Source: Bacteroidales bacterium (GTDB taxonomy: Bacteria; Bacteroidota; Bacteroidia; Bacteroidales; P3). Taken from it: a stretch of 14,624 bases of DNA. Below the pieces are notes generated by a model, which did not search any database, was not told the origin of the DNA, and was given only the letters and a program-made list of their open reading frames with translations. Below, one piece after another: positions 1-6,532 of this stretch (positions within the stretch are counted from its first letter, which is position 1; the number at the start of each line of letters is the position of its first letter). The DNA is taken from contig JAITVC010000241.1 of NCBI GenBank assembly GCA_031286005.1, positions 1 through 14,624 of the forward strand. The letters run 5' to 3'. A program made the translations under genes and the position numbers.

Positions 1-357
1 ACACATTGAGAAACCGGCCACAAATGCGCCAAGCAGATACACCACCATGGCAGACGAATTGTCAATTGTGCCCGATAAGGTTTGAATTCCAACTCCGGTA
101 AAACCTATGGCAATAGCAGCCAAAGCGGTTTTTTTGTAGCCCCATTTGTCGAGCATGATTCCGGCCGGAATACCCATCACAGCATAAGCAATAAAATTGC
201 AGAATACGCCGAGTGTCCCCACCCAGTTAGCAACTTGAAATTGCTGTTTCAGAATGTCGCCCATCGGCGAAGCCAAATTGGTTACGAATGAAATCATCCC
301 GAACAGAAATATCATCACGATAATGGCCGGAACATTTGTTTGTTTTTGTTGTGTCAT
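1..357 (-). CDS. MFS sugar transporter, FucP/GluP-like, N-terminal 119 residues (partial, runs off the left edge)
   Basis: Inner-membrane major facilitator superfamily permease, probably a sugar/proton symporter. Translating the minus strand from the ATG at 357 gives an uninterrupted frame to base 1 (119 codons) that begins MTQQKQTNVP. Hydrophobic segments lie at about residues 10-30, 48-66, 78-95 and 103-119, the first four transmembrane helices. The loop between helices 2 and 3 carries MFS motif A (GIMLDKWGYKK, residues 66-76), and the FVTNLASPMGDILK stretch in helix 1 resembles Bacteroides glucose/galactose transporters of the fucose-permease type. A promoter with both Bacteroidota elements lies just upstream. 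In Bacteroides such transporters often sit beside galK and galM, and a galM-galK gene lies 3 kb away here, so galactose or glucose is the likely substrate. That is inferred from context. The C-terminal two thirds is outside the window. Confidence 0.85.
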   Translation of the reverse strand, partial: MTQQKQTNVPAIIVMIFLFGMISFVTNLASPMGDILKQQFQVANWVGTLGVFCNFIAYAVMGIPAGIMLDKWGYKKTALAAIAIGFTGVGIQTLSGTIDNSSAMVVYLLGAFVAGFSMC

Positions 358-394
358 AGTTTTAATGTTTAGGTTTGAGATTATTTTTTTTTGG

Positions 395-426
395 CAAAGA
401 TACAAAAAAAATTAGGATAATTCAAA
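395..426 (-). promoter_or_regulatory. Promoter of the MFS transporter gene
   Basis: On the minus strand TTTG (426-423), a 20-nt spacer and TATCTTTG (402-395) match the Bacteroidota -33/-7 consensus TTTG-N19-21-TAnnTTTG. Transcription would start near 391, giving a leader of about 34 nt to the ATG at 357. The -33 box overlaps the upstream part of the divergent lyase promoter (AATTC at 419-423), so the two may compete for polymerase. Confidence 0.75.
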
Positions 427-443
427 AAATAAATGTAACTTTG
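419..443 (+). promoter_or_regulatory. Promoter of the tyrosine leader peptide and lyase gene
   Basis: TAACTTTG (436-443) fits the Bacteroidota -7 consensus. No TTTG sits at the -33 spacing; instead AATTC (419-423) lies exactly 12 nt upstream of the -7 box, an arrangement seen at other promoters in this window. Transcription would start near 447, 36 nt before the leader-peptide ATG and about 194 nt before the lyase ATG. Confidence 0.65.
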
Positions 444-482
444 CAGACCGAAATTACAATTATCTCAATTTTTCAGACTCCA

Positions 483-539
483 ATGTTTAACACTTTTACA
501 TATTATTATTACTCTGCAAGGCATCGTTACACACGCTAA
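483..539 (+). CDS. Tyrosine-rich leader peptide (18 aa), candidate attenuator peptide
   Basis: The small frame ATG (483) to TAA (537-539) encodes MFNTFTYYYYSARHRYTR. Five of 18 residues are Tyr, four of them consecutive (codons 501-512), with a fifth at 528-530; two more are Phe. It starts about 36 nt after the predicted transcription start and ends just before a strong intrinsic terminator that precedes a tyrosine phenol-lyase-like gene. Size, position and amino-acid bias are those of leader peptides that sense aminoacyl-tRNA supply, such as PheL and TrpL. No Shine-Dalgarno site is seen, which is usual in this phylum. The peptide probably has no function after synthesis; what matters is where the ribosome stands. 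I do not know of a described example in this phylum; the call rests on sequence architecture only. Confidence 0.7.
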   Translation: MFNTFTYYYYSARHRYTR

Positions 540-591
540 TGTAGTGGAATAATATTCTTGTAGGCAGCGTGTATACGCTGCCTTTTTTTTT
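531..591 (+). terminator. Intrinsic terminator in the lyase leader with an alternative antiterminator helix
   Basis: GGCAGCGT (563-570), loop GTAT, ACGCTGCC (575-582) form a perfect 8-bp stem followed by nine T (583-591), a textbook intrinsic terminator lying between a promoter and the gene it serves. The segment ACACGCT (531-537), the last codons of the leader peptide, is exactly complementary to AGCGTGT (566-572), which covers most of the terminator's left arm; A529-T574 and T528-A575 can extend it past one mismatch. The two helices cannot coexist. A ribosome stalled on the Tyr codons (501-512) leaves 531-537 free, which favours read-through. One that reaches the stop codon (537-539) covers 531-537, which favours termination. 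The small inverted repeat GAATA-A-TATTC (547-557) lies inside the antiterminator loop. Confidence 0.75.
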
Positions 592-640
592 GCAAAAACT
601 CATCTTATCAAATATTAAAAACATCAAAACAATTCACAAC

Positions 641-2089
641 ATGAGAAACATCAAATTTTACAAAATGGGCGAAATGCCCCTCGAACAACACAAAGTCAGA
701 GTCGTTCAAAAGTTGCACTTGGTGCCGATTGCCGAACGTTTAGCCGCCATAGAAGCGGCCGGATTCAACACCTTCAAGTTAGGCACGCAACATGTCTTTT
801 TAGACATGCTAACCGATAGCGGAACGAACGCTATGAGTGATAAACAAATGGCCGCCATGTTTCAAGCCGATGATGCGTATGCCGGTTCGCAGTCGTTTAT
901 GAGACTCCAAGAAGCGGTAGAAGATGTGTTGGGCAAGAAATATCTGTTGCCCGTTCATCAAGGCCGTGCTGCCGAGAATATCATCTGCAAAACCTTTGTC
1001 AAAAAAGGCTCTATTATTCCGATGAACTATCACTTCACAACAGCCATGGCACATATCTTAGAAAACGGCGGAAAGATTGAGGAACTGCTTTGCGATGGGG
1101 CGTTGGAGATTAAATCCGACAATCCGTTCAAAGGCAATATCGACATCAATAAACTCGAAGCCTGCATTCAAAAGCACGGCGTAGAAAACATCCCGTTTGT
1201 GCGAATGGAAGCCTCAACCAACCTCATCGGCGGACAACCGTTTTCAATCCGCAACATGATGGATGTGCGCCAAGTGTGCGATAAATACAATATCATGCTT
1301 GTGTTGGATGCTTCACTGCTTGGCGAGAATGCCTATTTGGTGCAACAGCGCGAAGGGCATTGGCACGAGAACACGATGGCCGATATTCTGAAAACAATGA
1401 CAAACCTTGCGGATTTGGTGTATTTCTCAGCCCGTAAGTTGAGTTCGTCGAGAGGCGGCGGTATTTGTACAAATCAAAGAGGACTTTACGATAAGATGGA
1501 AGCCCTAATTCCTCTCTACGAGGGATTCCTAACTTACGGCGGTATCTCTACGCGAGAAATAGAGGCTATGGCCGTAGGACTTCGTGAAACGCTCGATGAA
1601 ACGATGATTTCTCAAAGTCCGAGTTTTATCAAATACATGGTCGAAACATTGGATAAGGCCGGTATTCCGGTGGTTACTCCTCCGGGCGTGTTGGGTTGCC
1701 ATGTGGATGCCCGTCAGATCTGCTCACACCTTTCGCAAAGCGAATATCCTGCGGGTGCTTTTGCAGCTGCGCTGTATTTGATTTCGGGCGTGCGAGGCAT
1801 GGAGCGAGGCACATTGTCGAGCATAAGGGACGAGAACGGCATAGAAATCTTGGCTGATGCGGAATTAGTACGTTTGGCTATTCCTCGCCGAGTGTTTACT
1901 CTGTCGCAAATCAACTACGTTATCGACCGTGTGATGTGGCTTTACGACAACCGTGAATATATCGGCGGCCTCAAATTCGTTCACGAGCCTCCCGTGCTCC
2001 GTTTCTTTATGGGCAGCCTCGAAGCCACAAGCGACTGGCCCGAACGCCTAATGGCGAAATTCCGGAAAGACTTTGGAGATAGTCTGTAA
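641..2089 (+). CDS. tpl: Tyrosine phenol-lyase-like enzyme (tryptophanase/beta-eliminating lyase family, PLP)
   Basis: Cytoplasmic PLP enzyme of the tyrosine phenol-lyase/tryptophanase family, which cleaves an aromatic amino acid to the ring compound, pyruvate and ammonia, reversibly. The ATG at 641 is chosen because the open frame further upstream runs into the terminator hairpin; it gives 482 residues (family about 456-471). Family landmarks: LTDSGTNAMSDKQ (57-69), AYAGS (79-83), HQGR (106-109), N194, D223 to the pyridine nitrogen, Schiff-base lysine K266 in SARK, YEGFLTYGG (293-301) and IPRR (414-417). Residues separating the two enzymes look like TPL: F132-T133 (tryptophanase has F-D), R389 in MERG (tryptophanase Ile), F455 in LRFF (tryptophanase His). 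Departures: the Arg after the cofactor Asp (Citrobacter R217) is L226, and cation-site E69 and N262 are D78 and R271. A specificity shift is possible; automatic annotation may say tnaA. Confidence 0.85.
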   Translation: MRNIKFYKMGEMPLEQHKVRVVQKLHLVPIAERLAAIEAAGFNTFKLGTQHVFLDMLTDSGTNAMSDKQMAAMFQADDAYAGSQSFMRLQEAVEDVLGKKYLLPVHQGRAAENIICKTFVKKGSIIPMNYHFTTAMAHILENGGKIEELLCDGALEIKSDNPFKGNIDINKLEACIQKHGVENIPFVRMEASTNLIGGQPFSIRNMMDVRQVCDKYNIMLVLDASLLGENAYLVQQREGHWHENTMADILKTMTNLADLVYFSARKLSSSRGGGICTNQRGLYDKMEALIPLYEGFLTYGGISTREIEAMAVGLRETLDETMISQSPSFIKYMVETLDKAGIPVVTPPGVLGCHVDARQICSHLSQSEYPAGAFAAALYLISGVRGMERGTLSSIRDENGIEILADAELVRLAIPRRVFTLSQINYVIDRVMWLYDNREYIGGLKFVHEPPVLRFFMGSLEATSDWPERLMAKFRKDFGDSL

Positions 2090-2104
2090 TCAGTAAAAAC
2101 CAAA

Positions 2105-2142
2105 AAAAACGGCACTAAAAGAATTTTTTCAGTGCCGTTTTT
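2105..2142. terminator. Bidirectional intrinsic terminator between the lyase and peptidase genes
   Basis: CGGCACT (2110-2116) pairs with AGTGCCG (2131-2137) and is flanked by an A-run (2102-2109) and a T-run (2138-2142); A-T pairs extend the stem on both sides. The T-tract follows the stem on either strand, so it can end both the plus-strand lyase transcript (stop at 2089) and the minus-strand peptidase transcript (stop at 2155). Confidence 0.85.
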
Positions 2143-2154
2143 GGTAAAGTATCG

Positions 2155-3261
2155 CTATAAATTCTCAACAAATTTAATAAATTCATCACTGAACATATAA
2201 GTCTGTTCTTTCTGGGCTGCTTTATTGTACAATTTCACAAATTCCACAGGCGAATAGAACGTGTTTAGCATTTCATCCATATAACCTGCATTCTTTATCA
2301 ATTTTGCCATGTAATAACCATTTGCATGTCCATTGAACAAAAAGAAATCTTCCATTTTCTCATTAAATTGTTCTTCGCTTATTTCCTTATTGATAAGGGA
2401 ACGTGTCATAACATCTAAATCATTAAGTATTTGCGGAGTATTATCGTATGAGGAAACAAACAAATCTATATATTCTTGTGGTGCCCCTTCAAGTCCATAA
2501 GATTTAATCAGATCTTCTGTTTTGTCTATTAAATCTGCAATTCCTTCGTTCTGCAACTTACTTAATTCCCAATAAAGATATGAATTAATATCATTATTTG
2601 CCAATTTTGTCCGAACGTTATCACGATAACTGTGAAACATTTCGTGTGCCAAAAAATTTATTCTTTCCTCCTCTGTATCCTTATAAAACTTGTTAAAATC
2701 CATAATTATGGCAGGAAGCCCACCTATAACGTTATATTGAGCTTCTGACTCTTGGCAAAGTAGGGCGATTCGCGGGAAAACAATGAGTGTATCAACAGTG
2801 GGATAAATTAAAAACGATTTTAGTCTATCCATAGAATGGTTTTTTATAGCATCAAAATCGTATGTTTCTCGAAATAACTTCAACTCTTTTTGGTGTTCCT
2901 TCATATCCAAAAAGTTTATCAATGTTATTTGTGCCAATTCTTCCATGAAATCTTCTGTATTTTCCCAAGAAAGATTTAAAATACTATCTCTTTTAACTTG
3001 TTGATTATTGGAATATGCGACTATAAGCATCTCTGGTATTACCTTGTAAGGAGCAAAGCGATTTCTATACCCCAACGTTTTGGACATGTCTTTCCAATCC
3101 TCCTCTGAAACATCTTTGTTTGATGCTACCTTATCAGCTATTTCAAAGAATTTATCCACAGAAGACAAATCAATTGCTGCTTTTTGCTGTCCATTTAAAA
3201 TTGAAGTTCCAAATAAAAGGAAAGCAGCAAATACTATACAGAATACATTTTTTCTTTTCAT
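2155..3261 (-). CDS. Secreted HExxH metallopeptidase-like protein (DUF5700-like gluzincin)
   Basis: 368-residue exported protein of unproven function. Residues 1-25 form a signal peptide (Lys-rich start, hydrophobic core, likely cut near NGQ-Q), with no lipobox, so it is probably periplasmic or secreted. The mature part is mostly helical and acidic. It carries HEMFH (206-210), a zinc-peptidase HExxH site, and 29 residues later NEGIAD (238-243), whose E239 fits the third zinc ligand of gluzincins. This matches my recollection of the DUF5700 putative zinc peptidases; the name is less certain than the motifs. It lies 39 nt after the GalM-GalK stop on the same strand with no clear promoter between, so it may share that transcript. 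It looks more A+T-rich than its galMK neighbour, which hints at a separate origin. Substrate unknown. Confidence 0.75.
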   Translation of the reverse strand: MKRKNVFCIVFAAFLLFGTSILNGQQKAAIDLSSVDKFFEIADKVASNKDVSEEDWKDMSKTLGYRNRFAPYKVIPEMLIVAYSNNQQVKRDSILNLSWENTEDFMEELAQITLINFLDMKEHQKELKLFRETYDFDAIKNHSMDRLKSFLIYPTVDTLIVFPRIALLCQESEAQYNVIGGLPAIIMDFNKFYKDTEEERINFLAHEMFHSYRDNVRTKLANNDINSYLYWELSKLQNEGIADLIDKTEDLIKSYGLEGAPQEYIDLFVSSYDNTPQILNDLDVMTRSLINKEISEEQFNEKMEDFFLFNGHANGYYMAKLIKNAGYMDEMLNTFYSPVEFVKLYNKAAQKEQTYMFSDEFIKFVENL

Positions 3262-3300
3262 ATCTCGTTATATTTTAGTTTGCATTAATCTTAAACTCAA

Positions 3301-5487
3301 TTACAGCTTCCGCGCCCCATCCTTAATCACCACGTCATAGACTTTAGCTTTGATGCCGAATTTCTTTTCGTAGGCATCCAAGGCGGTTTTAACGAAATCG
3401 TCGTGCAAGTTTTCTTTCACTAAATTGATGGTGCAGCCGCCGAAGCCGCCTCCCATCACTCGTGAGCCGGTTACCTTGCATTGCTTGGCAATGTCGTTCA
3501 GAAAGTCCAATTCGGGACAACTCACTTCGTATTTTTGGCTCAGCCCTGCGTGCGTTTCGTACATCTTTTGGCCAACAATTTCGTAGTCGTCTTTGGTCAT
3601 CGCTTCGCAAGCGTCTAATAGGCGTTGGATTTCCTCGATAACAAACTCCGAACGCTTGTAGTCCACTGCATCCACCTCATCTTTCACTTCGTGCAACATC
3701 TCTAAATTGGCATCGCGAAGCAGCCTCACTTCGGGATGACGCTTGGCTATCGCCGCCACCACTCTTTCGCAAGATTCTCGGCGTTTGTTATATTCGCCGC
3801 CCGCCAAATTGTGGGTTACGCAGGTGTTGAGAAGTACCAAGCGGTAGCCTTTCGGGTTGAACGGCACGTATTCAAATTCCAACGAACGGCAATCCAAACG
3901 CATCAAAAAGCCCTCTTTGCCGTTGCAAGAGGCGAATTGATCCATGATGCCGCATTTCACACCGCAATAATTGTGTTCGGTGGCTTGTCCCATCAACGCA
4001 ATTTCCATACGGTTGAAACCTAAATTGAATTGGTCATTCAGAGCAAAGCCAAAGCAACTTTCCAATGCGGCCGACGACGACATTCCTGCGCCCAGCGGCA
4101 CATCGCCCGCAAAAACGGTATCAAAACCTTGCACAGGTTTGCCTTTCTTGGCCATTTCTCTGCACATTCCAAAGATATAGCACGCCCATTGTTGCATAGG
4201 CTTGTCGGCTTCTTCCAAACCAAATTCGCTGGCTTCGTTCAAGTCCAACGCATAGGCGCGAACTTTTTTTGTTCCGTTGGGTTTGATGGCGCAATACATC
4301 GCCTTGTCAATGGCGCCGGGCAGCACAAAACCGCCGTTGTAGTCGGTGTGTTCGCCAATGATGTTGATACGGCCGGGAGCGGTGTACATGGCGCCTTCTG
4401 TGCCGTAGAGAGATTTGAATTTGTCTTGGATAGGTGTTGTGTTCATGATTGAAAATTTGTAAATAGTTTGAGAAGAAAATATTTGGTTTGGGCGCAATAC
4501 CACGCTTGGAAAATCGGGGTGGTGGATGCTATCCGGGAAGTGCTGTGCCTCTAAACAGAACGCCGAATGTTTGAGATAGCGTTTGCCGTCTTTCACAGGA
4601 TAGTCGCCGCTGAGCCAATTGCCGGTATAGAGATGAATGCCCGGCTCTGTGGTATAGGCATCCATCACAATACCCGTTTGGGGCGACATAGCTTTGGCGC
4701 AAAAGGCCAATTCATGGCCACCTTGGTTTACAACATACGTATGGTCGTAGCCTCTGCACCAGATGAGTTGCGAAAAATCGTCGTTGATTCGTTCGCCAAT
4801 GGTGTGAGCGTTGCGGAAATCCATCGGCGTGCCGTCCAAACGGTCTTGTTTCCCGTAAGGAATGGATTCTTCGTTGGCGGGAATATACGTGTCGGCATTG
4901 ATTTGCAAGAGGTGGTCGAGGATAGAGCCGTTAGCGTGTCCCGAAAGGTTGAAGAACGAGTGGTTGGTTAGGTTGATGATGGTAGCCTTGTCGGTAGTCG
5001 CCTTATGGTCTATTTGCACGGCATTATCATCGGTTAGTTTGTAAATGATTTGCACGTTTAGATTTCCGGGATAGCCTTCTTCGCCGTCTTTGGACAGGTA
5101 TGAGAGTTCTATCGTTTGTTTGTCGATTTGTTTCGCTTCCCAAACCACCGCATTAAACCCTTTCAATCCACCATGAAGCGCATTTGGGCCATTGTTTACG
5201 GCCAATTGATACTCTTGTCCATCAAGCGTAAACTGTCCCTTGGCAATTCGACCGGCCACACGCCCGCAAATTCCGCCAAAGTATGCTTCGGGCGATGCCA
5301 GATAGTTGTCGATGGAGTCGTGCCCAAGCACCACATCGGTCATTATCCCCTTTTTATCGGGCACAAGCAGCGACACAATCTTGGCGCCATAGTTTGTAAC
5401 GGTCATTTCGATGCCGTTGTTGTTAACGAGTGTGAACAAATCAACTTGTTTTCCGTCCACAATTTTTTGAAAATTCTCTCTTTTCAT
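3301..5487 (-). CDS. GalM-GalK fusion: aldose 1-epimerase joined in frame to galactokinase
   Basis: One 728-codon frame contains two complete Leloir-pathway enzymes. Residues 1-347 are aldose 1-epimerase (GalM), which interconverts beta- and alpha-D-galactose: GRVAGRI (75-81), ALHGG (103-107), LTNHSFF with catalytic His176, YDHTY (247-251), catalytic-base Glu313 in CLEAQHFPDS, and the usual C-terminal end TIYKFS. Residues 348-728 are galactokinase (GalK), making galactose 1-phosphate with ATP: signature GRINIIGEHTDY (372-383), GHMP ATP loop PLGAGMSSSAALE (464-476), catalytic Asp in GIMDQ (513-517), and C-terminal GHMP motif GSRVMGGGFGG (674-684). The original galK start is probably Met348 (ATG at 4446). 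No linker or stop separates the halves; both have normal length. It has its own promoter and no galE or galT nearby. In Bacteroides galK and galM are separate genes. Confidence 0.9.
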   Translation of the reverse strand: MKRENFQKIVDGKQVDLFTLVNNNGIEMTVTNYGAKIVSLLVPDKKGIMTDVVLGHDSIDNYLASPEAYFGGICGRVAGRIAKGQFTLDGQEYQLAVNNGPNALHGGLKGFNAVVWEAKQIDKQTIELSYLSKDGEEGYPGNLNVQIIYKLTDDNAVQIDHKATTDKATIINLTNHSFFNLSGHANGSILDHLLQINADTYIPANEESIPYGKQDRLDGTPMDFRNAHTIGERINDDFSQLIWCRGYDHTYVVNQGGHELAFCAKAMSPQTGIVMDAYTTEPGIHLYTGNWLSGDYPVKDGKRYLKHSAFCLEAQHFPDSIHHPDFPSVVLRPNQIFSSQTIYKFSIMNTTPIQDKFKSLYGTEGAMYTAPGRINIIGEHTDYNGGFVLPGAIDKAMYCAIKPNGTKKVRAYALDLNEASEFGLEEADKPMQQWACYIFGMCREMAKKGKPVQGFDTVFAGDVPLGAGMSSSAALESCFGFALNDQFNLGFNRMEIALMGQATEHNYCGVKCGIMDQFASCNGKEGFLMRLDCRSLEFEYVPFNPKGYRLVLLNTCVTHNLAGGEYNKRRESCERVVAAIAKRHPEVRLLRDANLEMLHEVKDEVDAVDYKRSEFVIEEIQRLLDACEAMTKDDYEIVGQKMYETHAGLSQKYEVSCPELDFLNDIAKQCKVTGSRVMGGGFGGCTINLVKENLHDDFVKTALDAYEKKFGIKAKVYDVVIKDGARKL

Positions 5488-5538
5488 TGTAAGCTATGTT
5501 TTGAGGTAAATTTAACTGTCTAATTTAGGTGTGTTTTG

Positions 5539-5564
5539 CAAAAATACGAAAAATTAGTGAATAG
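5539..5564 (-). promoter_or_regulatory. Promoter of the galM-galK fusion gene
   Basis: On the minus strand TATTTTTG (5546-5539) fits the -7 consensus TAnnTTTG, with TATTC (5563-5559) 12 nt upstream. The 31-nt stretch from 5564 to 5534 differs from the miaA promoter at only two positions. The leader to the ATG at 5487 would be about 50 nt. There is no TTTG at the usual -33 spacing. Confidence 0.6.
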
Positions 5565-5579
5565 TGAAATAGCAAGGGC

Positions 5580-6338
5580 TTAAAAATAAACTTTTAGTCC
5601 TATGGAAAAATCCAACTGTGATAAATCAAAAGGTTCGGGTTCTATTGAAATAATACCCGGATTAGTTCCCCATTTAACACTCGTTTCCACATCCAAATTA
5701 TTGAACAAAAGATAGGCATAACCAACATCAAATCCCAAAGCAATGTGTTTATTCAATAAATATTCCAACCCAATGCCACCCATAACACCCAAAGCATGAC
5801 CCGTAGCCAATCCGCGAAGTCCATTGCCGGGCAAAACCTCGTATTCACTTTTCCCGAATAAATAAGCGTACCCACCGGATAAGGTCAAAGAAAATGCCAA
5901 CCGGGAATCTTCAATAAACGAACGAGTATGAACAGAAGGGCCGACAAAATGAACATAATCGACTTCTTTAAGTAGAACCATATCTGACTGAATAAATCCC
6001 GGACCGGGACTATATGTGCGTCCTATTTCAATTTCTCCTGCAGTAGTAAAAAACGCATATTTTAGTCCAAACCCGATGTTCTTGTTAAGAAAATAATGCA
6101 TATCCGCACTCCCTTGCAAGCCATTTTTGAGGTCTTTACAGAAATCTTCTGCTTTTTTTTCTTCAAATCCCATAGCTTTCAGAATACTTTCATCCGCGGC
6201 AGTTCCTGCCGTAACATATCCTAAACCTCCCGAAAAATTTAGTCGCCATTTGGAAGCATTAAATTTATTTGTTTGAGCATAGACATTGCAAGAAAGTATT
6301 AAACTTATGCATAACGAGAGCATTTTAATTTTATTCAT
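5580..6338 (-). CDS. Outer-membrane beta-barrel protein (small porin-like family)
   Basis: 252-residue protein predicted to sit in the outer membrane; specific role unknown. Residues 1-21 are a signal peptide (MNKIKMLSL..., AxA-type cleavage after NVYA). An alternative lipobox-like ILSC at 14-17 is a weaker match. The mature part consists of alternating-residue amphipathic strands separated by glycine-rich turns (for example GGLGYVTAG, GFGLKYAFF, LSGGYAYLF, ALGFDVGYAYLLF) and ends in an aromatic residue (GLKVYF), the typical signal for the barrel assembly machinery. About 8-10 strands seem plausible. It resembles the OmpW/OMP_b-brl type proteins common in Bacteroidota. It precedes galM-galK on the same strand, but that gene has its own promoter in the 92-nt gap, so they are probably separate units. 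A+T-rich compared with galMK. Confidence 0.75.
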   Translation of the reverse strand: MNKIKMLSLCISLILSCNVYAQTNKFNASKWRLNFSGGLGYVTAGTAADESILKAMGFEEKKAEDFCKDLKNGLQGSADMHYFLNKNIGFGLKYAFFTTAGEIEIGRTYSPGPGFIQSDMVLLKEVDYVHFVGPSVHTRSFIEDSRLAFSLTLSGGYAYLFGKSEYEVLPGNGLRGLATGHALGVMGGIGLEYLLNKHIALGFDVGYAYLLFNNLDVETSVKWGTNPGIISIEPEPFDLSQLDFSIGLKVYF

Positions 6339-6363
6339 GATTGTTCATTGTTTTGTTAAAGCA

Positions 6364-6389
6364 CAATCTGCAAGATTGCCTGGCAGATT
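6364..6389 (-). other. Two mutually exclusive short hairpins in the barrel-protein leader
   Basis: In the predicted 5' UTR of the barrel gene, AATCTGC (6389-6383) can pair with GCAGATT (6371-6365) across an 11-nt loop. CAATCT (6378-6373) can instead pair with AGATTG (6369-6364) across a 3-nt loop. The distal arm is shared, so only one hairpin can form. No function is known; the stems are short. Confidence 0.35.
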
Positions 6390-6394
6390 TTCCA

Positions 6395-6424
6395 CAAAAA
6401 TACAAAAAAACTCTCAATCACAAG
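6395..6424 (-). promoter_or_regulatory. Promoter of the outer-membrane barrel gene
   Basis: On the minus strand CTTG (6424-6421), an 18-nt spacer and TATTTTTG (6402-6395) approximate the Bacteroidota -33/-7 promoter. The predicted leader is about 53 nt and holds the alternative hairpins at 6364-6389. Confidence 0.55.
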
Positions 6425-6510
6425 CAGCAAAATAATGTTTTTTTCCATAAAGTTATTAACAAAACAGGCAATTTTCTACTTCGGGAGGGAATTTTTGTAC
6501 TTCGGAAGAA

Positions 6511-6530
6511 GGGCGAAGTATACTTCGCCC
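6511..6530. repeat. Perfect 20-bp palindrome between divergent promoters
   Basis: GGGCGAAGTATACTTCGCCC is its own reverse complement over all 20 bases. It lies between the barrel-gene promoter (minus) and the miaA promoter (plus). Two further copies of TACTTCGG occur just left of it (6477-6484 and 6498-6505). No T-tract follows on either strand, so it is not a typical intrinsic terminator. It may be an operator, or a member of a dispersed intergenic palindrome family. Confidence 0.7.
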
Positions 6531-6532
6531 CT

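Noticed and set aside
569..640. N-terminal extension of the lyase frame starting at the ATG at 569
   Set aside because: It begins inside the terminator hairpin, has no counterpart in the TPL/tryptophanase family, and the ATG at 641 gives a normal length.
4030..4452. 140-codon plus-strand open frame opposite galactokinase
   Set aside because: It lies wholly within the galK part of the fusion on the other strand; the galK motifs are unmistakable and this frame shows no family features.
6511..6530. Palindrome as an intrinsic terminator
   Set aside because: No T-tract follows on either strand and no gene ends near it.
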